64,000 nucleotides of DNA, taken from Eubacterium uniforme. GTDB taxonomy: Bacteria > Bacillota > Clostridia > Lachnospirales > Lachnospiraceae. How positions within the stretch are numbered: the stretch's first letter is position 1; each line of letters begins with the position of its first letter. The DNA lies in NCBI RefSeq assembly GCF_900167115.1, contig NZ_FUXZ01000006.1:135173-199172 (forward strand), written 5' to 3'. Both the position numbers and the translations under genes were made by a program. Below, one piece after another: positions 27,609-36,829 of the stretch. A model generated the notes under the pieces. That model was not told where the DNA came from. It did not search any database and was given only the letters and a program-made list of their open reading frames with translations.

Positions 27609-28370
27609 GCTTTCCTATTCTTAATTTTTCCCAATAAGAAAGACGTTTCACTTTCCCAACTTGCTTTTGTAACTTTAAAATGCTTTCCGATCCTAAATTT
27701 TTGCCAATAGGAAAGACTTTCCACAGCCGCAACTTACTTTTGTAACTTCTTTATGCTTTCTTTTCTTCAATTTTTGCCAAAAAGAAAGACTTCCCACAAT
27801 CTCAGCTTGCTTTTGTAACTTTATTATGCTTTCTTTTCTTCATTTTTCGCAAAAAAGAAAGACTTCCCACAGCCCCAACTTGCTTCCATAACTTTATTAT
27901 GCTTTCCTATCCTAAATTTTTCGCCAACAAGAAAGACTTCCCACAGCCCCAACTTGCTTTTGTATCTTTAAAATGCTTTCCTATTCTAAATTTTCACCAA
28001 TAGGAAAGACTTCCCACCTCCACAACTTACTTTTGTAACTTCTTTATGCTTTCTTTTCTTCAATTTTTGCCAAAAAGAAAGACTTCCCACAGTCTCAGCT
28101 TGCTTTTGTATCTTTAAAATGCTTTCCTATCCTATATTTTCGCCAATAAGAAAGCATTCCCACCTCCCCAACTTGCTTTTTCAAACCTTAAAATGCTTTC
28201 CTTTTCTTAGTTTTTCCCAAATAGGAAAGCATTTCCACTACCCCAACTTGCTTTTTCAAACCTTAAAATGCTTTCCTATTCTTAATTTTTTCCAAATAAG
28301 AAAGCATTCCCACCTCCGCAACTTAATTTCGTAGCTTTATAATGCTTTCACAACCATATTATGCTTTCCA
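27608..28370. repeat. Tandem array of about ten 73-bp hairpin units
   Basis: Each unit runs TGCTTTC..., a short A/T-rich loop, an inverted ...GAAAGAC/GAAAGC, then CCCAC, CAACTTGCTTTT and AACTTTA. Period is 72-75 bases. The stem arms vary together between units: CTTTCCTATT pairs with AATAGGAAAG in some, CTTTCTTTT with AAAAGAAAG in others. Some units are only partly matched. The array fills the 830-base gap between the HD-GYP gene and the sugar acetyltransferase; no real gene is seen in it. A related array lies at 36.8 kb. Function is unknown. Confidence 0.85.
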
Positions 28371-28371
28371 T

Positions 28372-28983
28372 TTATTTATAATCATCGACATCAAACTTCT
28401 TATTCTTATAATAATAGTCCCTGTCTGCCTCTGTGATTTCTCTTATTACCTTGCATGGATTACCTGCTGCTATCATGTTATCAGGAATATCCTTTGTAAC
28501 TACACTTCCTGCGCCGATAACAACATTATCTCCAATTGTAACACCTGGCAAAATCACGCTATTTCCACCTATCCATACATTATTTCCAATCATAACGGGA
28601 ATTCCGTACTCATATCCTGAATTACGTGATTCTGGATGAATCGGATGACCCGCTGTATAAATCGAAACATTTGGCGCGATTTGTGCGTGATCTCCAATCG
28701 TAACCTTAGCGACATCAAGAACTGTAAAATTATAATTTGCAAAAAACTCCTCACCTACTTCAATATTCTTCCCATAATCACAATGAAAAGGTGCTTCAAT
28801 ATTCACATAATCTCCAGTCTTGCCAAGGATTTCCTTTATCAGTTCAGACTTTCTTTCTCTTTCACTTGGTCTTAAATTATTATATTCATAAATTAGTTCT
28901 TTACATTCCATACGTTCCTCTGATAATCCATCAAGCCACGCCTTGTATGGAAGTCCATTTAACATTCTTTCTTTTTGTGTCAT
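28372..28983 (-). CDS. Sugar O-acetyltransferase of the maltose/galactoside type
   Basis: 203 residues with the full plan of Maa/LacA acetyltransferases: the N-terminal helical cap (MTQKERMLNGLPYKAWLDGL), left-handed beta-helix hexapeptide repeats (IGGNSVILPGVTIGDNVVIG), the catalytic His in IYTAGHPIHP and the CoA-site AAGNPCKVIREI. It transfers acetyl from acetyl-CoA to a sugar. The start has GGGGAA upstream. Its leader region is similar to that of the GNAT gene at 30.2 kb, so the two may be co-regulated. Confidence 0.92.
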   Translation of the reverse strand: MTQKERMLNGLPYKAWLDGLSEERMECKELIYEYNNLRPSERERKSELIKEILGKTGDYVNIEAPFHCDYGKNIEVGEEFFANYNFTVLDVAKVTIGDHAQIAPNVSIYTAGHPIHPESRNSGYEYGIPVMIGNNVWIGGNSVILPGVTIGDNVVIGAGSVVTKDIPDNMIAAGNPCKVIREITEADRDYYYKNKKFDVDDYK

Positions 28984-29097
28984 AGTTTAAATTCCCCTCA
29001 ATACATTTCCAAATATTCTTATTTACATTTCATAGTATTAATGTCATCATGAAACATCCTATTTTTCTATACATGTTTCTTTTCGTCGTATTTATAC

Positions 29098-29391
29098 TTA
29101 TTCATATCTCTTACTTTCGAGATACTCACTGTAATTTGCATTAGCTGCTTCGCTTTCTTTCTTTTCTTTCCATCTTCCAATATCAGAACATATGGCAAGC
29201 ATCTCATCAACCACCATTTCTGCTTTCTTTGGTTTAACATTTTGAAGATAAACCGTCATGCGATACATAGCCTGTGGGCTTCCAAGATTCTTTACCACAG
29301 CATCGCCTAACTCCTCTGGAAATCCAAGAGCAACTACTTCTCTAATTAACTCTTCCCTGGCCTTGGCCCATTTTCTTTTATCGTAATCCAT
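29098..29391 (-). CDS. Small conserved protein, second copy
   Basis: 97 residues, starting MDYDKRKWAKAREELIREV, from the ATG with AAGGTG 9 bases upstream; a GTG four codons earlier overlaps that site and is not used. It is closely similar to the protein at 23.9 kb over its whole length, including FPEELGDAVVKNLGSPQAMY and YSEYLESKRYE. It follows the GNAT gene by 17 bases on the same strand, so they are probably co-transcribed. Function unknown. Confidence 0.75.
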   Translation of the reverse strand: MDYDKRKWAKAREELIREVVALGFPEELGDAVVKNLGSPQAMYRMTVYLQNVKPKKAEMVVDEMLAICSDIGRWKEKKESEAANANYSEYLESKRYE

Positions 29392-29407
29392 TCTTTTATA
29401 CACCTTA

Positions 29408-30184
29408 TTATTTTAAATTTTGATTCATATCGTCTATGACTTTTTTTGGTTTTACCGTCATTTCTGCCCATGCTGGCAAGAAGCCACTTTTCATGGCATT
29501 ACGTGCTGATCTAATGTTTGACCAGGCTGTACAATAGAATGGAATCTTTTCTCTTTCAAGGATTTCATATGCTAATCTTGATGTTATGGATTTCGCTATT
29601 CCCTTTCTACGGTATTCTGGCAGTACATCTACGCCTATTTGCCACATGTCTTTTGCATCTGCTGAACATCCTGATAGTCCAACTAATTTTCCTTTTTCAT
29701 ATGCGCCTACTCCGAGTACATCAAGGTGCTTTCTATCTTTGCATAATGCATTTGACCATTGCGGTAGGTATAATTCTTCAAAGTCTTCTTTTCCTAGTAC
29801 TCTCAATTCAAAATCACATGGTATATTACTTAATCTACTCATATCCGGTAGGTAGTACTCTGCCATGAAGCAGACACCCTTTCCCATAGGATTAATCTTT
29901 TCATTTAGCCAATACATATTCGGTGTTTCAAAGCAATGATAAAACTCATATAAACTAACATATTCTTTTACAACTTTTAACATATCTTCACTGGCCCCAA
30001 CAACGATATTACTTCCATATGATATGAAATTGCATCCAATTGGTAGTTCGTAGTATTTCTTTGCATCCGTACCTAATTTGAGTGGTACCACCACGTTTTC
30101 TTTTTTTATAAAATCTTCTGTTTTACATCCTATGTCTTCTGCTGACTGTTTCATAGCAACCTGCAGAATTTCTTTGTTTGTCAT
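29408..30184 (-). CDS. GNAT family N-acetyltransferase
   Basis: 258 residues with a C-terminal GNAT domain (about 120-240). The acetyl-CoA loop is VLPEYRRKGIAKSITSRL, and the following ILEREKIPFYCTAWSNIRSA completes the fold. The N-terminal 110 residues form an additional domain without clear family. AAAGGAA lies before the ATG. The substrate cannot be read. It pairs with the small protein gene that follows. Confidence 0.85.
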   Translation of the reverse strand: MTNKEILQVAMKQSAEDIGCKTEDFIKKENVVVPLKLGTDAKKYYELPIGCNFISYGSNIVVGASEDMLKVVKEYVSLYEFYHCFETPNMYWLNEKINPMGKGVCFMAEYYLPDMSRLSNIPCDFELRVLGKEDFEELYLPQWSNALCKDRKHLDVLGVGAYEKGKLVGLSGCSADAKDMWQIGVDVLPEYRRKGIAKSITSRLAYEILEREKIPFYCTAWSNIRSARNAMKSGFLPAWAEMTVKPKKVIDDMNQNLK

Positions 30185-30387
30185 ATGTTAAATTCCTTTC
30201 AATACATTTTCAAAACTACTTATTCACATTACATAATACTAATGTTATCATGAAACACCTTATTTTTCTATATAGCTTATTAAAGATTCATCTAATCGCC
30301 GAAACCGCTTCTCTTATTTGAGATTGTATCACGGTCGTCAAATGCTAAAAAGCAAGTTTTCAGCACTTTCCTCGTCGTGTAAACAAA

Positions 30388-30413
30388 AAAGTCAGCCCTA
30401 ACGGACTGACTTT
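30388..30413 (-). terminator. Terminator of the fourth leucine-rich surface gene
   Basis: Stem AAAGTCAG.CC / GG.CTGACTTT around a short loop, running into six T on the minus strand. Confidence 0.8.
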
Positions 30414-30417
30414 ATCC

Positions 30418-32316
30418 TTATTTAACCACTACCTTTTTATTTCCTGCTTTTCTAAACTTCTTAGCATAAGATTTCTTGTTCTTCTTAGGTACTGTGATTA
30501 CAAGTTTCTTTGATGTTTTCTTAATTGCATTCTTACCTACATTCTTAAGTTTCTTAGACTTAATTATAATCTTAGTAAGTTTCTTATCTGCGTAAAATGC
30601 TTTCGCTCCAATGCTTCTAACATTTTTTCCAATAGTAACCTTTTTTAGTTTCTTAAGTTTACTAAATGCCTTATTTCCAATTGAAACAACTCTATATTTA
30701 ACGCCATCATATGTAACAAAAGCGCCAACGCTTATCTTCTTAACTGTTTTTTTCTTAACTCCAACAACTGAAACTTCACCTATATTTTTACCATCTTTGG
30801 TTCCTGCCTTAAGAACTTTGTACTTAAGATTTTTTACAGCAAATTTAGTTACTACTACTTGACCTTCAGGCTTAACTTCAGCTTCTTTTTTAGGAATCTT
30901 AATAATATCACGACTTGAACCAGTTACGATATTTACATTCTTTGAGATTTTTATTATTGGTTTCTCAGTATTTGTTCCATATGTTCCTACTATATCCTTA
31001 GGGAGCAACTCCTTTAAATTATCAGGAATTACGATAAATATGTTTCCATCATTAATAGTAGCTGATTTTCCAGCAAGGATTGGATTTTCAAAATCTATCT
31101 TATCCTTATCAATATCTGTATCTTCATATTGAACAATAATAACTCCATCATTTATAACTATATCAGAACCATAAAATACTGCTCTATAGCAATTATTATT
31201 AGGTGTATTTGTTTTTTCAGTACACTTTACAACTGCATTTATAGTTCCGCCATTCATTTTAAATAATCTAGCACTAAGTATTCCATAAAAAGTTTCTCTA
31301 TTTGAATTAATCTCTCCGCCGTTTATTTCCATGGTTGTAGCATATATTCCTATATAGACTCCACCCTTGCCACCATTTATATTAATTTTTCCATTTTGAA
31401 GAGTCAATTTACCAAATACTTCCATTATAGTATTAGAATAATCGTAATCAAAATTAATGACTGGTCCATCAATAGTCAAATCATAAGTACTATAAATACC
31501 ATCTCTATATTGATATGATTCCGAATCTGAAGCATCCTTATAATCATCAAAAGTTAATGTACCATTTCCTGTAATCTTTACTGGAGCATCTATCTTTATT
31601 ATTCCTTCATTAATACAAGAACTCTTTATAATGTTCTCACCAACAACTTTTATCTCTACAACTGGTTCATCCGAAAGAATATCAGGATAGCCATATATAT
31701 AAAATCCATTATTGCCTTTATAATTATTTAAAGTAAAAACCTTTGTTTTCTTATCATATGTAAGACCGACATTTTTATAATTTTCTAAATCCAAAGCATG
31801 ACTTGTTTCATATCCAGTATTTGTATTTCTTTCATATACCCATACGCCACATCCATAATCATATCCTTCTGGAACTTTAGCAACTTTAATATTGTAGTTA
31901 TCGGTAATTTCACCCTCCATACCACATTCAAAATAGTATGTCGATCCTTTCTTAACTTTTACTAAAGTTCCAATATTATACTCGCTTCCTGTTTTCATAG
32001 GATCATTAATGTTACCTATACATTTTCTTACATAATTACCATCTTTATCATAGATATACATATCTGGTCTTATTTTACTGCTATCAGTATATACTATTAC
32101 TGTATCATCCGTACTTGAAACATATTTTACGTACTTATTTTCATATGCCTGCTTAATAGAAATTGCTACGCTATCACCAGGTTTTGATAATGTCCCTACA
32201 AGATTAGCTTCAATTTCATCTTTCATATTTTCTGCAGCATTAACATTCTGCGAAAACACTCCGCCACTTATCATCAGACAAATAGCAAATACTAGTCCAA
32301 ATATTTTCTTATTCAT
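30418..32316 (-). CDS. Secreted BspA-like leucine-rich repeat surface protein (paralogue 4)
   Basis: About 632 residues from the ATG after GGAGGGCGAA; a GTG four codons earlier is part of that site. A signal peptide ends near QNVNAAEN. The N-terminal module (NLVGTLSKPGDSVAI, YVSSTDDTVIVYTD), beta-helix-like INGGKG/INGGEI units and C-terminal leucine-rich repeats (KLKKLKKVTIGKNVRSIGAK) follow the plan of the 11-18 kb family, but the lysine-rich end differs (NKKVVVK) and the Ig-like insert is absent. It is the most divergent paralogue in the window and lies about 14 kb from the others. Its likely role is extracellular binding. Confidence 0.82.
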   Translation of the reverse strand: MNKKIFGLVFAICLMISGGVFSQNVNAAENMKDEIEANLVGTLSKPGDSVAISIKQAYENKYVKYVSSTDDTVIVYTDSSKIRPDMYIYDKDGNYVRKCIGNINDPMKTGSEYNIGTLVKVKKGSTYYFECGMEGEITDNYNIKVAKVPEGYDYGCGVWVYERNTNTGYETSHALDLENYKNVGLTYDKKTKVFTLNNYKGNNGFYIYGYPDILSDEPVVEIKVVGENIIKSSCINEGIIKIDAPVKITGNGTLTFDDYKDASDSESYQYRDGIYSTYDLTIDGPVINFDYDYSNTIMEVFGKLTLQNGKININGGKGGVYIGIYATTMEINGGEINSNRETFYGILSARLFKMNGGTINAVVKCTEKTNTPNNNCYRAVFYGSDIVINDGVIIVQYEDTDIDKDKIDFENPILAGKSATINDGNIFIVIPDNLKELLPKDIVGTYGTNTEKPIIKISKNVNIVTGSSRDIIKIPKKEAEVKPEGQVVVTKFAVKNLKYKVLKAGTKDGKNIGEVSVVGVKKKTVKKISVGAFVTYDGVKYRVVSIGNKAFSKLKKLKKVTIGKNVRSIGAKAFYADKKLTKIIIKSKKLKNVGKNAIKKTSKKLVITVPKKNKKSYAKKFRKAGNKKVVVK

Positions 32317-32527
32317 TTCGCCCTCCACGTTTTATTTATTATAGATTATTAAATCAAATCTCTTCACATAATAAATACACATAGGGAATCTCAAATGTGA
32401 CATAACAAAAAAATGCCCAAAAGTGCACTTAAAAAAAATTTTTATAAAATGTCCGGAAATGGATTTTTGAATCGTATAGTTAGTGAAAAAGGTAAATAAC
32501 GCGTATTTATTTTGAACTTTAAAAAAA

Positions 32528-32569
32528 TCAAAAAATAAAAATCAAAAAATAAAAATCAAAAAATAAAAT
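32528..32569. repeat. Three 14-bp A-rich direct repeats
   Basis: Three copies of TCAAAAAATAAAAA-type units, period 14, directly before the ribosome binding site of the next gene. It lies in an otherwise empty 277-base spacer between two divergent surface-protein genes. Copy-number change could alter leader length. Confidence 0.6.
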
Positions 32570-32593
32570 TATGTATGATAAGGAGAAATAAAA

Positions 32594-33511
32594 ATGATTA
32601 AGAAGAACGAAAGAATAGGAAAAGTATTTGGTTATATTGGAGTTACAGCATTAGCAATTTGTTCAGTAGCAGGTTTAACAGGAACATATGAAGTAAGCGC
32701 AAAGGAAAAGAAAGCTACAAAGAGCTCAGCATATGTACATTTATTTGAAGGTGTTGAGACTGGTAAAGCAAGCAAGGCAGAAACAGTTGGAGATTATACA
32801 TTCTGTTATGATGGTGAACATGTAATGGTTTCTTCAAAGAGTGAGAAAGAATATGAAGAAACAGCTATCAATAAGGACAGCGCATTCACAAATGGAAAAA
32901 CATTATATTTTACAAAAGGTATGAAAGTTTATAAGTTAAACTTAAAAACAAAGAAGTTTAAAAAGGTAGCTACAGTTAAGAAGACAAAAAAGAATTTAAA
33001 GTCAGAGCCAGATTTTATCGGTATCAATACAATCGTTAAAAACAGAATTTACTTAACAAGATATAGCTGGGGTTCATATAGAAATGATCTCTTTAGTTTA
33101 AATACAAAGACAAATAAGGTTAATAAAGAAACTAAAGGCGAATTTGCTGCAATCAATGGTAAATACGCTGTAATCAAAAAGAAATTCACAACAGATGTTA
33201 GTGCTTGTGAATATGATTTAGTTAAGTTTACAAATAAGGGACTTAAGAATATTAAGAAACTCTGCGATAATGGTATGTATTGTGGTGAAGTAGGTGGAAA
33301 ATTCTACTTTATGGAATATAAGAATGATGAACTTAGTGCTGGTGATTTATACAGATGCAATAAGACTGGTAAGAACACAAAATTTCTCGGAACTATCAAA
33401 GGTAATAACGGTGAAGACGTTGTCGTTTTTAGTGTTAAGAAAACACAGTGTACAGTTAGTGTTGGCGGAACAGAAAAGACATTTAATTACAAAACAAAGA
33501 GTTTTAAATAA
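32594..33511 (+). CDS. Secreted hypothetical protein, beta-propeller-like
   Basis: 305 residues. The signal peptide (FGYIGVTALAICSVAGLTGT) ends near SAKEK. The rest alternates short beta strands of the form TNGKTLYFTKGMKVYKLNLK and NNDLFSLNTKTNKV-like units, as in propeller proteins of the DUF5050 kind. It is rich in Lys/Thr. AAGGAG lies 7 bases before the ATG. It is convergent with the carbohydrate-binding protein gene and they share a bidirectional terminator. The end of this gene and its terminator are duplicated at 43.4 kb. Confidence 0.72.
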   Translation: MIKKNERIGKVFGYIGVTALAICSVAGLTGTYEVSAKEKKATKSSAYVHLFEGVETGKASKAETVGDYTFCYDGEHVMVSSKSEKEYEETAINKDSAFTNGKTLYFTKGMKVYKLNLKTKKFKKVATVKKTKKNLKSEPDFIGINTIVKNRIYLTRYSWGSYRNDLFSLNTKTNKVNKETKGEFAAINGKYAVIKKKFTTDVSACEYDLVKFTNKGLKNIKKLCDNGMYCGEVGGKFYFMEYKNDELSAGDLYRCNKTGKNTKFLGTIKGNNGEDVVVFSVKKTQCTVSVGGTEKTFNYKTKSFK

Positions 33512-33525
33512 TTATTCATAAAACA

Positions 33526-33552
33526 AGGACTATGGTCAATGACCATAGTCCT
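33526..33552. terminator. Bidirectional terminator between two convergent surface genes
   Basis: Arms AGGACTATGGTCA and TGACCATAGTCCT are perfect inverses about one base, T-rich on the plus side. A near-identical copy is at 43427-43453. Confidence 0.85.
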
Positions 33553-33598
33553 CTTTATTTTAAATATCTATAAACTATTTTTGCATGAGATTAATTTA

Positions 33599-36526
33599 TT
33601 ATTCTGCAGGAAATGCTCCCTCAAATGGTGGTGGGCCAAATCCTTCGTGCTCCTTAACTTCTGTTGAAGCAGTTGCTTCTGTCTTTGTATCTCCACATAC
33701 AAGAGTATATGTTTCTCCATTCTTAATATTTGCTGAAGAATATAAAACATATCTAAGTGCCTTGCTTGCAATTTCAGAAAATACTATATTTCCTTTAGAA
33801 TCAACTATCTTATAATAACTTCCAACTTCAATTCCAAGAGGTGAAGTTCCTCTATCAAAATCCATTGGTGGTGGAGGTGGCATAAATCCTTCGCCTGGAT
33901 TAAATCCTTCGCCATCTCCTGGGAATCCTGGAGGAGGTCCACCTGGACCACCATGCTCATTTCCACCAAACTGTATTACTGGTTGCTTAAGTATAGTTGG
34001 ATCTTCTGGCATTCCCATATCACCAACTGAAAGTAATGTAACACCATCTCCAATGTAATAATCATCATTACAATCTATAGGTGAATTACCTGGAGCAACA
34101 GCACCATATGCAAGTACTTTTCCGCCATATGCATAGAATGCACCGTTACAATCGATACCATCACCATTTGCTGAAAATGTTCCTTCATAATCGCTATTAT
34201 CTTCAAGAACACCAAAACCGTTAGTTACATGTAACTTATAGTCATGTTTTTTATCATCTGCAATGTAGACATTTATTTCACCTGTGTAAATTCTAAAACA
34301 TCCACCTGGACGTGAATATGTGTCTCTTGCATATTTTTCTTCTTTTTCATCTTCATATGTATAAACAACTTTATACTTTTCTGTTGCATTAATACCATCA
34401 TCATATGTGTATGTGTAAAGATATGGTGAATCATTTCCACCATCTGTACCAAGAATAAGATTCTTAGTTTCTACACCTTCATATGCTCTATTAACATATA
34501 CCTTACTGTCTCCAGTAATTGATGTATCATTTGCTACTGAAATACCATCATCTGAGGCATTAATAACAAGTTTACCGCCTGACATATTAAATGAGTTTTG
34601 GCTCTTAATACCATCTTCTGGGCATCCTAAGATAACCTGATTTTCACCACATGTTGTAAGGTTACTATCTTTTTGTTCTTCTTCAAAATCTTCATCAGGA
34701 CTAGCTGCATAACCATCCTTTGGTGGTTGCTGTCCATTCATAGGAGGCATACCTCCTTCAGCACCATATTTAACACCTGTATTTGTTGTATCAAGATTGA
34801 TATAACCACCTGTGATATTTAATCCACCACTTGCATCTTTATGATACTCTTCTCCAGCAACTAATTTACTTATTGGTTTAACCGATTTATATATATAATA
34901 GTAATCTTTTGAACCAACCTTAATTCCCTTATGACTACCTGTATCTACATTAATATATTCGCTCTTACTTGAACTTGTGAAACCATCTTTTTTAATTAAT
35001 GTATTATAATTTCCTTCACCAAGTTCCTCATTGTAATAGTTAAGACCTGCATTTTCAAAATATGTCTTAATTACAACGTTACCACCTGAAATATTTGCTT
35101 CTTCAGCCTGAATACCATCACCATAAACATTATCAGCTTTTAAGTATCCACCTGAAATATTAACTGAATAATTTTTTGCATTAACTGCATCATCACCAGA
35201 ATATAATACTTCAACAACACCACCTGTAATATCTACAGTTCCATTCTTAGACTTAATAGCAGAACCTTTATTTGATGTCAACTTAAGATTTCCACCTGAA
35301 ATCTTAACGCCACCTTCGCCATTAGCTCCAGTACCATCTAAGCAATCGCCATTTGTTGTAACATTAATGTTACCACTCTTAATATTAAGTGTACCCTTAG
35401 TTACAATACCATCAGCTGGATCTTTACCAGCATATTCTGTATTAACATCCATTGAATCAACAACATTAAGCACACCGTTACCGCCATTTACAATTGTAAG
35501 TGTTGAAGACTTTTCTTCATTTGCTTCCTGATTAATAATAGCCTTAGGTTCATTTACAAATGAATCATTACCAAGTATATTATTCTCACCTACTAAAGTG
35601 ATTTTTACATTAGTACCAGCAAACATTGAAACTGATGAATTATCACCCTTTGTTGTCTGTGCTAACTTAGTATTATCAATAGTAAAATTATCAAAAATCA
35701 AATTAACTTTATCACTAGATACAACGAAAACAGCATCCTTAACTGCACCTGTAAATGCATAAGTTCCTTCTGCTGTAATTAAAACTCTAGTAACACCCTT
35801 CATAACTCCAACAGTAATGCCTTCAGGTTTTACTTCTTCACCATTTACTTTAATGCTTGTACCTTCTTCAGCAAATGCAACTACAGGAGTTGTTTCTGTG
35901 ACCTTACTTGCTTCTTCATCAACCTTAGCATTATCCTCATATGAAATTTCTGGAATTTCAAAATCCTTTTCATCATATGGTTGCTTAAAATTATTTACGA
36001 TGTCTTTTGAATCTTCTTTTGTTTCGGAAGTTTTTTTATCATCCTTAACATTTTTGTCATCTGTCTTCTTCTCTGTTTTTTTCTGATTGTCATTTGTTTC
36101 ATTAGAGATTACATATTTATATTCGTATAATCTCTTCGATTTTTTAGCCATCTTATTAAGCTTCTTTGTTGAAACTTTCTTTGACTTTTTAACTGAGAGA
36201 AGTTTTAAAGTTGTAGTCTTTTTAAATGTAAATTTCTTAGACTTTCCAGCTTTAATTACTTTACTCTTCTTAAACTTCTTACCAGTTGTGAAATAAACTT
36301 TGTAGTTTTTCTTAGCTTTAACTTTTACTTTTACTTTTTTTGCATAAGTTCCAGCATTTTTACTAATCTTAAATCCAACCGGTTTTTTCTTTTTGTACTT
36401 CTTTGTAGAAGCACTCTTGATTGCCTTATTCTTAGACGCTGCTTGTGCAGATGTTGGAACATATGCAAATGAAAGCGCCAAACTAAGAACAACGGCTATG
36501 GTCTTCTTTATGACTCTTTTGTTCAT
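33599..36526 (-). CDS. Cthe_2159-like secreted carbohydrate-binding beta-helix protein
   Basis: 975 residues with signal peptide (ending near SAQAASK) and a very basic first 120 residues (KKKPVGFKISKNAGTYAKKV), then an acidic linker. From about 200 a long right-handed beta-helix-like domain carries repeated VNISGGYLKADN, VKISGGNLKLTS and IDCNGAFYAYGG units with Asp/Asn at turns. This is the pattern of the Cthe_2159 family, whose founding member binds polygalacturonate. The end is Pro/Gly-rich (PPPPMDFDRG) and finishes in a small beta module. AAGGAAGG precedes the ATG. Pectin or cellulose binding at the cell surface is the likely role. A fragment of a second family member remains at 43.5 kb. 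Confidence 0.82.
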   Translation of the reverse strand: MNKRVIKKTIAVVLSLALSFAYVPTSAQAASKNKAIKSASTKKYKKKKPVGFKISKNAGTYAKKVKVKVKAKKNYKVYFTTGKKFKKSKVIKAGKSKKFTFKKTTTLKLLSVKKSKKVSTKKLNKMAKKSKRLYEYKYVISNETNDNQKKTEKKTDDKNVKDDKKTSETKEDSKDIVNNFKQPYDEKDFEIPEISYEDNAKVDEEASKVTETTPVVAFAEEGTSIKVNGEEVKPEGITVGVMKGVTRVLITAEGTYAFTGAVKDAVFVVSSDKVNLIFDNFTIDNTKLAQTTKGDNSSVSMFAGTNVKITLVGENNILGNDSFVNEPKAIINQEANEEKSSTLTIVNGGNGVLNVVDSMDVNTEYAGKDPADGIVTKGTLNIKSGNINVTTNGDCLDGTGANGEGGVKISGGNLKLTSNKGSAIKSKNGTVDITGGVVEVLYSGDDAVNAKNYSVNISGGYLKADNVYGDGIQAEEANISGGNVVIKTYFENAGLNYYNEELGEGNYNTLIKKDGFTSSSKSEYINVDTGSHKGIKVGSKDYYYIYKSVKPISKLVAGEEYHKDASGGLNITGGYINLDTTNTGVKYGAEGGMPPMNGQQPPKDGYAASPDEDFEEEQKDSNLTTCGENQVILGCPEDGIKSQNSFNMSGGKLVINASDDGISVANDTSITGDSKVYVNRAYEGVETKNLILGTDGGNDSPYLYTYTYDDGINATEKYKVVYTYEDEKEEKYARDTYSRPGGCFRIYTGEINVYIADDKKHDYKLHVTNGFGVLEDNSDYEGTFSANGDGIDCNGAFYAYGGKVLAYGAVAPGNSPIDCNDDYYIGDGVTLLSVGDMGMPEDPTILKQPVIQFGGNEHGGPGGPPPGFPGDGEGFNPGEGFMPPPPPMDFDRGTSPLGIEVGSYYKIVDSKGNIVFSEIASKALRYVLYSSANIKNGETYTLVCGDTKTEATASTEVKEHEGFGPPPFEGAFPAE

Positions 36527-36585
36527 ATTGAAACCTTCCTTTCTTTTTTCTTTTTTTCCCCATTATCTTTAAACAAATTTATATA

Positions 36586-36617
36586 TTTGTTTTTCAAACT
36601 TTTGTTCGAAAAACAAA
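36586..36617. promoter_or_regulatory. Inverted repeat upstream of the carbohydrate-binding gene
   Basis: Perfect 10-bp arms TTTGTTTTTC and GAAAAACAAA around 12 bases, 60 bases upstream of the start codon. A possible operator or leader hairpin. Confidence 0.4.
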
Positions 36618-36619
36618 AT

Positions 36620-36643
36620 GGACGCTTCCTTTCGGAAACGCCC
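36620..36643 (-). terminator. Imperfect GC-rich hairpin followed by T on the minus strand
   Basis: GGACGCTTCC / GGAAACGCCC with loop TTTC and two wobble positions; on the minus strand followed by ATTTTG. It would end an incoming transcript from the right, where no intact minus-strand gene remains. The bases from here to the next array hold no gene that I can see. Confidence 0.45.
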
Positions 36644-36829
36644 ATTATTTTTAAATTATTTAAACACGTGACTAATTTTACTTTAAAAATCGAAATTTGT
36701 CAAACACTGACATTAATTGTTCTGATGATCTAATGTTTTTAAAACTGATCTGATGTTATGATTCATAATATTTATTTTTTCATAGATTTAGTCTTTTTTT
36801 ACTCTAATTGACTTGAATTCTATTGGCAT

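Noticed and set aside
28119..28334. 71-residue frame inside the hairpin array
   Set aside because: It is a translation of the tandem repeats (repeated FQTLKCFP), with no start signal.
27608..28370. CRISPR array
   Set aside because: The units have no constant repeat alternating with unique spacers; similarity runs through the whole 73-bp unit and there are no cas genes in the window.
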